Assembly (NCBI GenBank): GCA_020740775.1
Contig: JAHEWK010000009.1
Location: forward strand, 2,232,001 to 2,296,000
DNA from: Ilyonectria destructans
Lineage: Eukaryota > Ascomycota > Sordariomycetes > Hypocreales > Nectriaceae
Length of the DNA stretch: 64,000 nt
Direction of reading: 5' to 3'
The stretch's first letter is position 1, and every line of letters starts with the position of its first letter. Positions 11,087 to 22,505 of this stretch are shown piece by piece. A program made the translations under genes and the position numbers. Below the pieces are notes generated by a model, which worked only from the letters and a program-made list of their open reading frames with translations, was not told the DNA's origin and ran no database searches.

Positions 11087-13248
11087 TTTGGCTCTGTGAT
11101 CTTGTTTGCAAGTTCTCACATGAATGTTGTGGAACAAAATCACACAATTCGGAAGACTCGATTATAATGTGGACGGTTACTCTCTTTCAGAGGCGTTTAT
11201 GCTTACTAAACCCAATTTTGCCAAAAGAGCATCAATGATCCACAACGGCCACAATCACACGACCGCATGGGTAATGTTGCCGTATACGGTTCCAGGGCTA
11301 ATCAACGGTAATTACTAGGTATTCTTGTGCAGTAGACTGACTTCGCGAGTGTTTCACTCTCCATGCGACGTACAGTAGAATAATTACCGCGTAGTATATC
11401 TTATGCGGGGATTCGGGTTACTAAACTTTTTGGGACATGGGTTGGCAGGATAATTCGGCTGGATAGATAAGCCTTTTTAGGAAGAGCTTCCATTCGCTAT
11501 CGTACTAATAATCCAACACGTCATTAGCCTACTCGTCAAATACTCACCATGAGTGTATATTCGACTACTTCGGATCCCACCATCCGGAAGCTTGACCACC
11601 TAGACTTTGGCCAAGTCCCTGGAAAGGTGGAAATGCACCACCGACACAAATTCCGGCAGAGAGCTCTTGGATAGGAAACTTAGAGTTACCACCCAAGTCG
11701 GTCTTTAATACTAGCTATTAATCCTGTTGAATGGAGGCAAGGAAGCCCCTGGAAGGAGCTGGAAAGGCTGACAGGAATATCGCCATTAAAGATGACAGCT
11801 GCCACCTGTTGCCACAAGCTTAGAAAACAGCTTCTAGTTGATTCTACATGACACAGAAAAGGCATATAAGGCTCACCGTAAATCCTCAAACAGATGAAGA
11901 ATACACAATCCAACTCAATATCTGACAAGTCCATGTTCACCTTCTGTAACTAACCTGGTCTATAAAGGCATAATAAACTTCACGGCGAGTAGTCGATTGG
12001 TAGGCTCGACAATATGCATAGGGTAGCATATTCAGTACCCGCATCGCTGTATTATTGTTTCGCCTGTCCAAGCGGTGATATTCAGTCTCTTCTTGGTAAA
12101 AGTTGACATTATGACAGGCAATTGAATTAATCCATTATCGAAATTAAGAGACTATGTCGTCAATGCCAAGCTAATTTCTACAAGTTGATGTTCTCTTCAC
12201 TGATATTTTCTTTGTACATCATTGTCCTATCCCCTACGTAAATAGGTTAGCCACCGCACTCTAGACAAGCTGACTTAAATGCAAGTTTATTCATGTTCTG
12301 CGAAACCTTCAAGTAGTCTTAGGCAGTGTAATTATGCTAGAAATAAAAAATATTTTGCCACTAATATTCAATTGCACACAGACGGAATGGGGAATTTTTT
12401 TATTCTGCTTGCATATTCACTCCTCGGCATCTAAATAGAAGAATCTCCAATGAGGCACGGCGGGGTTAGCTACCTGGCCTTTAAGTTGCAGTTGAATCAG
12501 TATCGCTAAATGCTCTTTGGGAACTTGCTATGATAATATGGACTATTTCCTCCAAGGTTTCAATTAACTACACCAAAACCCACTACTTGGTCAACTAGTA
12601 TATTACATTGTCATTTGAGTGATTTCAAGCCGGCATTCGGAATTAGTGTACATGATTTCAACTTCATAGATAGAGCGCTGGCTAGAGGGCGGATTCAGAT
12701 AAGAGTCAACATAGACATTATGGATCTTGAGGCATTCTGGAGGTCGAGTTGTGGAATCTGTAACTCTTAGTTCAGAAAGATTAGAATAACTGCAGGTAAA
12801 GAATTTGAATAAAATTCCAGTAGATACAAAGAAATAACCTTGAAACTCAAATATAGACTTTGGTAAACCTCATGTATACAACGGAAATGCTGTAAATTTA
12901 AATATTAGGTATCCTTATTAAGAGATATACAGAAGTGTAAGTATATAATCTGAGTTAATATAAAAGTATATAATTACCTGGAGTGTGAGATACCGAAAAA
13001 CAACATTAGATTTACTTACTATACAGTCTATCTGCAGCTATCTAACTACTACTCAATACTTTACTCACCCGAAAGCTGTCTCAAGCTGGCACTCTGTCAT
13101 GACCTCTAACCAGTGAGCTGAAACTTTACTGGGAGGGGTGCTATTGGACTCTTGGACTGTCTCTGAGACTTTCTGTGCAGAAGGCTGAGCTTCTGATGTT
13201 CTGTGATCCAGCCTTCGCCAGACCTCTTCCATGAGCGTCTGGGTGCTC
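11087..13248. other. Intergenic, AT-rich in its right half
   Basis: I see no supported gene in these 2.1 kb. The part from about 12100 to 13050 is AT-rich with only very short open frames, as in repeat-decayed or RIP-affected fungal DNA. Confidence 0.5.
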
Positions 13249-15598
13249 CTAAAAGCCCTCCAAACCAACAAAATCGGCATTTGACTTAAGGCGGTTTCGG
13301 ACAAAGGAACGCCATCTCTCGACGGCTTGTGGCCGCATATTGAGGTTGGCAAGCATATTCGTCACCTTCATTCTCGTGCCGGCAGCCTGGCCATCTTGGC
13401 TAGACACCGAGAGTTTTTCCACCGGCAAATGTTGCAAAGCACTCCCCGCAATGATCAGCGCCAATGTGTGAGCCAGGCTCGTAGGTCGACGCTCCGCAGT
13501 CTCTTCCAATAGAGTAAGCAGGTTGACGGCTAGCTTGTATGAGACTTTGCAATCCTCCTGACAGTTGGGTGTCGTATCATCCGCGAAGTCTCCGCCCAGT
13601 CCGAGGGACTCCGAAAGTATGGATGAAGGAGAAGGTGGCCGTTCAACCGACTGTGGTGCCTCGTTATCGTGTCTTTGGGTGAGTTGAGGGAAGGACCGAT
13701 ATAATTCAAGAAGAGTGGCCAATTTGTATGCGTAAGCCATGGTTTCCAGTTCCGTTAACACATTTGGTGTTAATCTTTGGTCTGATAAAACCTGATTTCT
13801 CGTAGGCGGCTCGTATTCAAGGGCACGAGTCTCGGTGCTGGCCACTCGCCGAAGCACTTCATCAAACACCGTCTTGTAGACATTCTGCGGCCACCCTAGA
13901 GACTGCAACCTCGAGATTGCCCGTTGCTGTCGGACACAAATACCGACTCGCGCAATAAGTATAAAAATAGGGGTACTAACTCCGGTCCAGGGATTTGGGA
14001 AGACCATACCCGTTTCAGGTTGATGACAGAATGGTTCCAAATAGTCCACTGCGTCTATAGGCTGATCGAAAACGAAGGAGATGGACGCTTCATAGTAAGC
14101 CATAGCGCCGATGATGAAGCTTGTATTACGATCTTGCATGATCGTTCGAGGACTTCCGGCTAATCCATTGATAGCCTCTAACCACTTGCCGAATAATTTG
14201 CGGGCGCTCAAAACGTGGTTGACGCCAATGTCCGAAGGGTCTAACCAAGACTGTGCGCAAACTGTCAGCCTATAAACAAACAGGACGAGGGTATAGACTG
14301 CCGTTACACTCGCGTTAAAAGTAGTAGCTACATCTGCAAGGACGCGACTGTAGCTATTCAACACATACGGCAGGCTTGGGAAGGGAAGGGAGGAGGGGAG
14401 GGGGGATGAACTAACCGCAGAATTAAAGAGCAAGATTAACGCCAAAAGTGCTTCCTGCAAACGATCGACGTATCCATCAAGTGTCCCGAGTCTATCGATG
14501 GAAGCATGCTCAATCGGTGACGTAGTATTCTTAAGCTGCCCTACTGCCGAGGCAAGACATTTCAATGCTTCTGGGCGATAACGGACCATCGCTCGATGCA
14601 TATTCCGGTCATCCAACATTAGGTGCATTGTAGAACAGCTGAGCACGCAGTTGCGGATTAAAGGCGAGGATTTCATATAACCCGAGACAAGGTAGCGGAA
14701 AGGATTATTGTTGGAGTCGAAGACACAGCTGAGGCTCAATATCTTGTCGAAATAGTAGTGCAAGAGGACTCGAGCCTCTTCACTTGTCACTTCTGATGCG
14801 TCAAAGGATTGAAGTTCTCTTTCAGGCGGATCCACACTGGAGTCGTCATCCGGAGGAGAATGGTCCGGTTGCGCTGACAAGAATGATTCCGGTAGCTGTG
14901 CACCTTCAAGTGCACTGGGGGACCACGGCAATGTCAAGGCACCCCAGAACGCCTGGTCAACCGTTTCAAACTGTCCAAAGTCATCATTGGCGGTTCGGCT
15001 TTCATCCGTCATCAAAGAGACGCTGAAAGTATTGTGAAGCTCTCGAGTACAATTGTTTGACAGGTCCAGAAGCATGGCTTCGGTCCGGTTCGGAACAAAA
15101 TCGCCAAGGTCAAGCGATGAGCCCATGACAACGTCCTGATGCACAGGTACGTCAACAAGGCTTGTCGTCGGCTCAGCGCCAGGCTCTTGTGTGGGCAGAG
15201 ATGTATCCCGTAGGTTCTGGTCGGGCTGTGCTGTGTTCCCGGAATCCCCTGAGGCTCGGACAGGGTTTGTCCCTTCTCGGTCGGACGGTTGCTGCTGGTG
15301 ATTGCAAAAGACCTCATGCTGATTGGACCAGCGCACGAAAGACCGATAGCCAGGGCAGGTGACATTGCGGCGTTGGCATTGCCCGCAAGCAGGTCGAGTC
15401 TCATCGCATTTTACTCGCTGTTGATGTTAGTGCTACACAGATACTGCGCATAGTGATCTGCCATGACTGAACTAACGCGTTCTTTACATCTTGAGCAGCC
15501 ATCTAAGACGATTTAGTGTCATGATAGCAAAGCGAAGGGAATGTGGCAAGGCTTCTGCTTCTGCTCATACTTCTTGATCGAGTCTGTCGCTTGTTCAT
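13249..15598 (-). CDS. Zn2Cys6 transcription factor with fungal-specific regulatory domain
   Basis: The DNA-binding domain is assembled from three exons: 15598-15571 (28 nt), 15502-15477 (26 nt) and 15417-13249. Introns are 68 nt (GTATGA...TTAG) and 59 nt (GTTAGT...CAG). The protein has 740 residues. Its zinc cluster is at residues 12-39 with cysteines at 12, 15, 22, 29, 32 and 39, a perfect C-x2-C-x6-C-x6-C-x2-C-x6-C, preceded by basic RQTRSRN. Residues from about 210 onward form a long helical region of the fungal transcription factor type (Fungal_trans_2-like). A Ser/Pro-rich insert near residue 357 comes from pyrimidine-rich DNA that resembles a 62-nt intron, but removing it would break the frame. 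It sits between the amine oxidase and the SDR and is a candidate regulator of that region. Confidence 0.88.
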
Positions 15599-17940
15599 GG
15601 TGATATCTCCCCTATGGTGGATAGTAAGCACGGCGGCTTCTAGGCATTGCCGCATGAGGCCACTCCCGTAGACAATTGGGAAGGGTAACTTGAAGGGAGA
15701 GGTTTTGGGTGGGAAAGTCGAAGCCCACCATGCCAAGGACCTACCCCGCAAAAGATAAAGCTAGAGGCAGTCACGAGACTACGCTAGAGGCATCGGGGAC
15801 ATCCGAGGTTCCTCTTTTTTGTTTTTAGTGCTGCTTCTTATCGTGTCGAATCACAGCGCATTGCTCTGCATTCACAGGGAGGCTGCTTTGTCTGTGGCAA
15901 ACACTCAAACGAGGCTACTGCCAAGAACAACAGGTCGAGGTCAGTATTGCATAACAAATAAGGTCAGCGAGATGGCAAGGGGAAATTTGCAATTGGTAAA
16001 TTGATTGATGAAAATTCTGACCTTCCTAGGCTAAGCTATAACTAAAGCTGATGTTGAAGGTGTGAAGATGCTAGAGCCCAGATCCCCGACGCAACAGTGA
16101 CGTCAGAATCTGCGTCAAAGTGAAGACGAGCTGCAAGTTCAGCGTCAGAACTCGTGTCCACTGCTTGTCTGGGAACTCGTCAAACAGTGCATCCCACACA
16201 ACGTCGCTGTTATATACAAGCACGTGCAGCTGCCCTCAGCCTTTGGCGTCTGTGAGAGTAATTAGCACCACGACTTTGGAGGCTCTGTACAGCTTGATGG
16301 CATTTAATGTACTTCTGGTGATTGGCACGACTTTATTCTAGAAGTTGTCTGTCCTGGTATAACACTAGTCAAGACTTGGAATCTTTACCGTGACATTGAA
16401 CAGGTTGTTCACCTCTATTTTTGGCTGGACAAATCATGTCCGACCTTGGGTTGAAATGTGTGTTTTTTCTTTGTTTGTTATTGTTCTTGAGGATGGATAC
16501 TGTATGGTGTTAGCAGAATTTTATCGTAAATGTTTATCACATACTGGACTTGACAGGGGCCGGGTTGACGGAAAGTCAAGCAGAAGCGGCAAAGACAAAG
16601 AAACGCACAGAATCGAGTTCATCGAGTTCTCTCGGCGAGGCTAAAATGTCCCATTCAAGACGTCCGTCTCGCCAGGCGCAATGCGGAATTGATCAGCCTT
16701 GGTAGCGTACCACCAAAGTTTAGCACCAGAATGCTCGCGTTGGCTTACCTTGTTCGGACGGTTATCCTGAGCCGCCCCCTTGAGCCTTTCTTTCCCCCCA
16801 CACTCTCCAATCATATACCCCACATCTCATTTCAGTCAACCAGAGACCTCAATAACCTTTTACAGGCGAGGAGGAGCGCGGTAAACTCTAGAACAACGAA
16901 TATACCCAGAAGTTGCACATCCTGCCATTATAGAGAATCCTTCCCTCGATACATTTCAGCCAACTCGACAGCGCTATTTCTGCCACTTGACGAGATGACC
17001 CGCTTTGGAGTCCTCGGAGACTGAGGCACTATTTAGCTTGAGGACGCTCAACCGCTTTCGGTCCGTTCGTAAAATGGAGTTGGGCACATACCCGCTCGGC
17101 AGTGGGATCTTGCGTCCGGATGGAGGGGCCGAATGTTTTGTAGACGTCGGGAGGCGATCGAGGCGTTTAACTTTGCATAGAATCATGTCTGCGACGGGAT
17201 TGATAGGAAGTGGCGGTGTGTAATGGATAGATTCGAAATCTGCTGTATTCTTGGGATGTCGGTGACAATGGAAGCACTGAAATTGCCTTCCATTATCATG
17301 GATACTGTTGCCCTTATAGAACGTGCATCCTAGTTGATCCTCTACATGATCTCGGTAGTTGTTATCATAAGGAAGGGGCCAGAGACGTCACGGAATTAGT
17401 GCAACAGTTGTGCTGGTCCAAGTTGAAGTTCGGGTCTCTATAGAGGACTCCTCGTCCCGAATCATAGATTACTTTGTTATTGTTTGTTGCCGCGAGAAAG
17501 CTTGTCGCTTATAACGGCGAGTCGTATGAATATATACCCTATCAACAGCAGATTACGATGTGTCAACGAGTACATCGGTACACGACGCCTCGCCCCCGAT
17601 CAATACTTTGCGAACTTAACAACCCTACTGAACACAGGAGTTTTCATTAACCGATTGTCGAATTGGATATTTAAACTTCACAGACACATCGCGACACTCA
17701 ACATCAACTTTTTCTTCATGCTTCAACCAGCCCTGTGCCTGTTGGGTATATTTAAGGCTAAATGACAAAGAGTATCTCATCGCGAGCAACTACAAATCCA
17801 CATCAACCCATAAGCGTAGAGCTCGGCAAGAGGAAGGCTACTTATCCCGCACTTGGCAATTTTAGCCGAACCAATTTTGCAAACCGTTTAGCCGACGAGC
17901 ATCTATTCCACTCGTCGGTTATGACAGATAGCGTCAAGGA
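15599..17940. other. Long intergenic region between the Zn2Cys6 gene and the SDR
   Basis: I find no gene in 2.3 kb. Short open frames lack motifs and codon character. The right end forms the SDR promoter and carries an 8-bp inverted repeat (17892-17918) and a TATA box. Confidence 0.45.
17892..17918. promoter_or_regulatory. CCGACGAG/CTCGTCGG inverted repeat upstream of the SDR
   Basis: Two perfect 8-bp arms are separated by 11 nt and lie 188 bp before the SDR start, just upstream of its TATA box. The arms contain the CCG and CGG triplets that Zn2Cys6 dimers recognise, so this could be an operator. It could also be chance. Confidence 0.35.
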
Positions 17941-17948
17941 TATATAAA
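17941..17948 (+). promoter_or_regulatory. TATA box of the SDR gene
   Basis: TATATAAA lies 165 bp before the SDR start codon. Confidence 0.5.
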
Positions 17949-18105
17949 GTCTCTATAATATTGAAATATAGATATCATCTATCAGTATCGATCTTGAACA
18001 GACCGCCCTACCCAGCAGCAAGGAGGACATCCGGCTTATGCACCGCATCCCTTTCAATCAAGACCTCATCTATTCTTCCGCTATCTTATTCCCCATCTCC
18101 AAACC

Positions 18106-18870
18106 ATGAGTGAATCTCTTCAAGACAAGGTTGCCATTGTTACTGGCGGCTCTAGAGGCCTCGGTGCTGGGATTGCAAAAGAACTAGCCCGGAGAGGCTC
18201 CAACATCGTTATTACCTACAACTCATCCAAATTTGAGGCTGAAAAGATTGCCGCAAGCATCACCGATATGGGACGGGGAGCAATCGTGGTCCAGGCTAAA
18301 GGTACCGACCGCAGCGCTCCCGAGAGAATTATCGCTGCCACAGTTGAGAAATGGGGCCGTGTCGACATCATCATCAATAATGCTGGAACCGGGGAAGATG
18401 CTCTATTAGAAGACTTGACACATGAGCAATGGGACAAGCAATTTGACACGAACCTGCGCTTGCCTACCTTTCTCGTTAAGGCAGCTTTACCATATTTTGG
18501 TCCAGCGCCCCGTATCGTCAACATATCAAGCATATCAGCAAGAGCGGGTACGGCATATTTAGGCGCCTATGCTGCAACAAAGGCTGCACTCGAAGGCATA
18601 ACAAGAGTTTGGGCTTACGAACTCGGTCAAAAATACAATGCTACAGTCAACTGCGTCAACCCCGGTCCTATTGCCACGGATATGTGGCTGAGGGATACCG
18701 AGCCAGGTATATTGGCGGAATATGAGAGCAAGATCAAGGAAACTCCTGCAGCGCCCAGGATTGCAACTGTGGATGATATTGCTCAGATTGTCGCTTTCCT
18801 CAGCGAGGAAGCCAGTCGATGGAGCACGGGTAGCGTTGTCAATGCCAACGGTGGGATGGTCTTTGTTTAG
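18106..18870 (+). CDS. Classical short-chain dehydrogenase/reductase (FabG-like)
   Basis: A single exon encodes 254 residues, the usual size of a classical SDR. The cofactor motif TGGSRGLG is at 13-20, the stabilising NNAG at 91-94, the catalytic Ser at about 142 (NISSISA), and Tyr155 and Lys159 in GAYAATK. The tail reads STGSVVNANGGM, the usual C-terminal region of FabG-type enzymes. It should be a soluble NAD(P)(H)-dependent oxidoreductase acting on a ketone or alcohol. There is no signal peptide. The residues after beta-strand 2 (TYNSSK) lack an Asp, which leans toward NADP(H). The substrate is unknown. Confidence 0.93.
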   Translation: MSESLQDKVAIVTGGSRGLGAGIAKELARRGSNIVITYNSSKFEAEKIAASITDMGRGAIVVQAKGTDRSAPERIIAATVEKWGRVDIIINNAGTGEDALLEDLTHEQWDKQFDTNLRLPTFLVKAALPYFGPAPRIVNISSISARAGTAYLGAYAATKAALEGITRVWAYELGQKYNATVNCVNPGPIATDMWLRDTEPGILAEYESKIKETPAAPRIATVDDIAQIVAFLSEEASRWSTGSVVNANGGMVFV

Positions 18871-20579
18871 TTAGTGTAAATGAAGCAATCCAAGCTTCAG
18901 AGCAACGATTACATGCTATAGGGTCTATAATAGAAGTTCTTGATGCAAAACTGTGATACTCTAGTCCACATGACAACCGTTTCGATCTCTACCGAATTAA
19001 TCAAGGCTTCAGCAAATAGTGATGTCCAATCACTAACGAAGCAACTTCGTCTCAACATCATTTTCCCGGGAATGTCAATGTACAAGCCCTGGTACGATGG
19101 CGTGAATTTTCTCAGCGAAATTGTCAAATGCATTGTCGCTGTGGCTCAGCTAAACTCTCCCTTTGAAAGGTGCATAGCAACTAAAGGTTCCTACATATCT
19201 GACTCGCCGGATATCTTCGAGACTCAACCCAGTAGTTACCTGCGGTTGGACATGTCCTTGGATATTATTATCAAGATAGTCGCTTACCAGAAGAGACGGA
19301 TTTTCTAGAGCAGCTTCGTGGGTTGTCCATGACTAGCTTTGGTTCCAAGTTTCCTCGAAAGCCTGAAACCAGCATTCGCGAATTCAAACATATCCTTCGC
19401 AAGTACTGCGTGCCATGAGACCTTCTTTGCGGACGACGGCATGGCAACTAAGCCCAAAAACGTACCGTGGCCGTGTCGTGACCGAGAACGGAGCCTGATC
19501 TTACCTGAACAATGCACCGCCACGAGCACCTACAATATAGAAGCGCCCGCTGCCAAAGATGACGATACAGAGAGCCGAAACGTATTCATGGACCAATCAA
19601 GTGAATGAGGAGGCAACGCATCGATTAAAGGGTTGCCATCCGAATTATATACCGATTCCGGTTGCTTCTTTGTCTACGTAATTGGGAATGGGTCAGAATT
19701 CGATCGAGAAACCCTTGGAGATCAAGAACGTCGGTGTCCCTGAAGTCGATTCGACCCATTATGAGACGGTGAGGATCATTTTCGAGGTGCTGGAAAGCTT
19801 TGGATGGACTGGTTCCATTGGTTGAATCCAGATAGCACGACGGCATGAACGCTAAGGCTAGAGTTCAGGCTGGATTAAGTTGATTGCCCGCCACTCAATC
19901 GTCCCTACAAGATGAGATTGTGGTAGGTATTCAGACCTAAGCTGACAGACTTTAATGTCATTCTTAGGCACCTCTAGCTGTCATAGAATTTCTAGTACAT
20001 AGAGGGGAAGAAGGTAAGCAAAGATTTCACGTGACTATCCGTACAATTAGCAATGTCGTGCCGTATAAATAACAAGACTCTTTCAGATACCCAATGCTGG
20101 AACGAATGGCTTAGTAGGCAACTTGTATTTAGTGAGTGAATTTGCTGGCGTATGTTAAGCCGTGCTAACAGAGCTGCCCTCCACAATACATGAGTAACGT
20201 CAACGCGCCATTCTATCACCCGAGATCGACCGCGATCACTAAACATCGACACCAACGGCACTGGAAATGTAATTGGATTTAATAATGGGAATACAATTAG
20301 AGAAATGATCTGTCAGATACAAATGTGCCAGATATTGTAGGAGCCAGACATCTGCCAACTGTCCACAAGTACTTGCACAGAAAATCCAACTGCGTCCTAG
20401 GGAATGCATCTCCAGTTCCCTCCATCCAACAATAGTGCGAGGCGACTAAGCTTAGCACCGTTGCCGTCAAGCACAGTTGGCATATCCTACAACAAAATGA
20501 AAGAATCAACTAGGACCCAGAGGCTCAAATAGTCTCTGCCGAATGAGAAACACATCTGGAGATCGCCGATGAAAGCCAC
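18871..20579. other. Intergenic, unresolved short coding-like stretches on the minus strand
   Basis: At 19625-19846 on the minus strand, 73 codons ending at a TAA read fairly like a C-terminal exon (acidic and Leu-rich, then Arg-rich). At 19305-19620 further short pieces are open. I could not join them into a gene and recognise no family. The rest shows nothing. Confidence 0.3.
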
Positions 20580-21452
20580 CTAGGCAGTAGCAGCACCCAG
20601 ACCAATGTGGTTGGCCAGCTCCTCGTAATCCCACTGCCACAACCCGGGGGAATTCTTCGGGAACTGCGACCTGAAGCCGATCATGCTTTGCGCACGCGGG
20701 GAAAGTGCCTGGATAATATCCCTGGGGACCATAAAGGGATAGGCTTCTTCTGGAGTCAGATACGAGCATGACATAGCAAATGCCATGGCCCTCCTCTTGA
20801 AATCTTTTGTCTTGTTGGAACCTCCGCCATGAACAATCCTGCCGCAAATGAAGAGAGCGTCTCCAGCCTTCATTACGGCGGGAATTGTATCTTCCTGATT
20901 CCCTAAGTCCGACAAGTCGGTCCATTTGTGACTCCCAGGGAGCACACGAGTTGCACCATTTTCTTCAGTAAAGTCGGTCAATGCGGTCAGAAAGTTGACA
21001 GTGGCTTCCGGAGCATCAGGACCGACTTGCGACCATAGAGGGTAGTTGTTCTGATCGCGGTGCAGAGGCTGGGCCTTATTGCCGGGTCCAATCTCAATGA
21101 CTTGCCCAGCAGTCATCCAGTAGGTCCCCGAATCCTCGTTGAAGATCTTCTCGCATAATTCGTGCACCAAGTCTTTATCGAGGGTCTCCTTCCCAAAAGT
21201 TTGCGGGCTCAGGGTAACAAGGTTTGTAAGTCGTTTGGTATTCGAACCATGGAAGTCTTGGGCGAATGCATTCGAGTGCTTGGAACCTGCGCCTATCTTC
21301 TCGATGGCAGGGTCGATATCGGCGTTGATTCTGTTCACCTGTTCTGGAGACAGGAAGCCCTCGATTATCACTCCGCCATCCTCGTAAAAAGCGGCAAGTA
21401 TGGCATCGCGACCAGCGCCTGCTTGCACTCTCTTGATCTGGGGAGGTGCCAT
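20580..21452 (-). CDS. PhyH-family Fe(II)/2-oxoglutarate-dependent dioxygenase
   Basis: A single exon encodes 290 residues, the standard size for fungal phytanoyl-CoA-dioxygenase-like tailoring enzymes such as the fumitremorgin endoperoxidase FtmOx1. The facial triad is visible as His131-x-Asp133 (LHRD) and His208 (IVHGGG). Basic residues at 219-221 are candidates for the 2-oxoglutarate carboxylate contact. The stretch LTDFTEENGATRVLPGSHKW at 158-177 is a family signature. It should hydroxylate, desaturate or otherwise oxidise a small molecule using oxygen and 2-oxoglutarate. It has no targeting signal. It lies on the same strand as the aldehyde dehydrogenase, about 1.05 kb downstream of that gene's stop codon, with its own promoter. 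Confidence 0.93.
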   Translation of the reverse strand: MAPPQIKRVQAGAGRDAILAAFYEDGGVIIEGFLSPEQVNRINADIDPAIEKIGAGSKHSNAFAQDFHGSNTKRLTNLVTLSPQTFGKETLDKDLVHELCEKIFNEDSGTYWMTAGQVIEIGPGNKAQPLHRDQNNYPLWSQVGPDAPEATVNFLTALTDFTEENGATRVLPGSHKWTDLSDLGNQEDTIPAVMKAGDALFICGRIVHGGGSNKTKDFKRRAMAFAMSCSYLTPEEAYPFMVPRDIIQALSPRAQSMIGFRSQFPKNSPGLWQWDYEELANHIGLGAATA

Positions 21453-22245
21453 GACGAATGATGAAATATGATTACTGCAGATTGCGGATGGAACTTGTGG
21501 TTTGGATAGGAACGAGATAAACTCTGGTCGGATCCTGTAACAAAGCCCTCTCAGACCACAACTTCCTCCTGTGCATCCTTTTATCTTACTACAGGCCTCC
21601 TTGTCTATGGCAAAAACTCTCGATCACGCCTCTTTCCTGGCAGAGCTCCCCAAGCCTCTCCAGTCGCCCTTGTGCTCCTTCGCCTGACTGCGCCACCCGG
21701 CGAAACGGGCAAATCGGATCGATTCTCGTATCGTTAGCCACCGTCGTGTATCCTTACCGAAAACGGTAATTTGTGATGATAGCCCGAACGCGATCTGCCA
21801 GTCGCATCGCGCGCAGAGTCCCTTACCGAGCCAACTATTCTCGCCTATGGGGGATAATGAGGCTCGTTTATAGCCACCTCTTGTCTTTTTCGACAATCGC
21901 ATCCCGCTTCGCAGATAAGTACCGATATACCTGCAACCCCCGATATGGCGACCCGCAACATCGCCAATTCCCGGCAAGAGTTGCTGTCTTCTCGCACTTT
22001 CAAGGACATGATCTAAAAGCTGTGGCACAGGGCGCGAGGCTGGACTAAGATGTAATTGGAAGCCTATAGCGAGGCCAATTTGTGTGCAGGAATCGAGACC
22101 CGTACTGGATCGTGGAGTACACGGAAAACACCTTCAGAGCACACCATGTGCGCGCTTCCAACCTTCAGGCAGGCTTCGCCAGTATCGGTGGCCAGCTGGG
22201 GATCTCTCGGGCGATTGTTATCCCACCGACTGCTGCACTGGTCGT
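21453..22245. other. Intergenic between the dioxygenase and aldehyde dehydrogenase
   Basis: No gene is supported. The stretch holds the dioxygenase promoter, with a perfect palindromic site at 21754-21769. The right side contains a dispersed 63-bp repeat, annotated separately. Confidence 0.45.
21754..21769. promoter_or_regulatory. TTACCG-AAAA-CGGTAA palindrome upstream of the dioxygenase
   Basis: Perfect 6-bp arms flank four A residues, 302 bp before the dioxygenase start. The CCG-N4-CGG arrangement is of the kind bound by Zn2Cys6 dimers. Which protein binds, if any, cannot be told. Confidence 0.4.
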
Positions 22246-22308
22246 TATCAAGAGGTTAGGGTGCCCTAGTACACACATACCCAGAGGGGGGACTAGAAGC
22301 TCAACAGT
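22246..22308. repeat. Dispersed 63-bp repeat, copy 1
   Basis: This stretch recurs at 48191-48253 in the same orientation, with only two differences in 63 bases and flanks that diverge at once. It lies 3' of the aldehyde dehydrogenase and is followed by an A-run. It could be an end of a transposon or a small non-autonomous element. Confidence 0.85.
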
Positions 22309-22505
22309 TAAAAAAAAAAACACCACCAATAGTATCAACAATACAGACCATATACCCAGTCCATTCAAAGGTCAACAGTTACTCAAACAGACTAAGGTTT
22401 CTAGTCCAACTGGTTACCTTTCCTAATACCTCAGCACTGGTCGTTACATGCGGACAATGTGGCACAAATTGGCAACGACGGGATTTCTGCTACGTAAATT
22501 CTGCA

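Noticed and set aside
14339..14402. Extra 62-nt intron in the first Zn2Cys6 gene
   Set aside because: Donor- and acceptor-like sites exist, but removal shifts the frame and the downstream family sequence would be lost.
15012..15404. 130-codon frame overlapping the first Zn2Cys6 gene
   Set aside because: It is a different frame of the exon that encodes the second half of the zinc cluster.
18940..19308. 122-codon plus-strand frame after the SDR
   Set aside because: No motif, no promoter sign, and overlapped by a comparable minus-strand frame; I could not support it as a gene.
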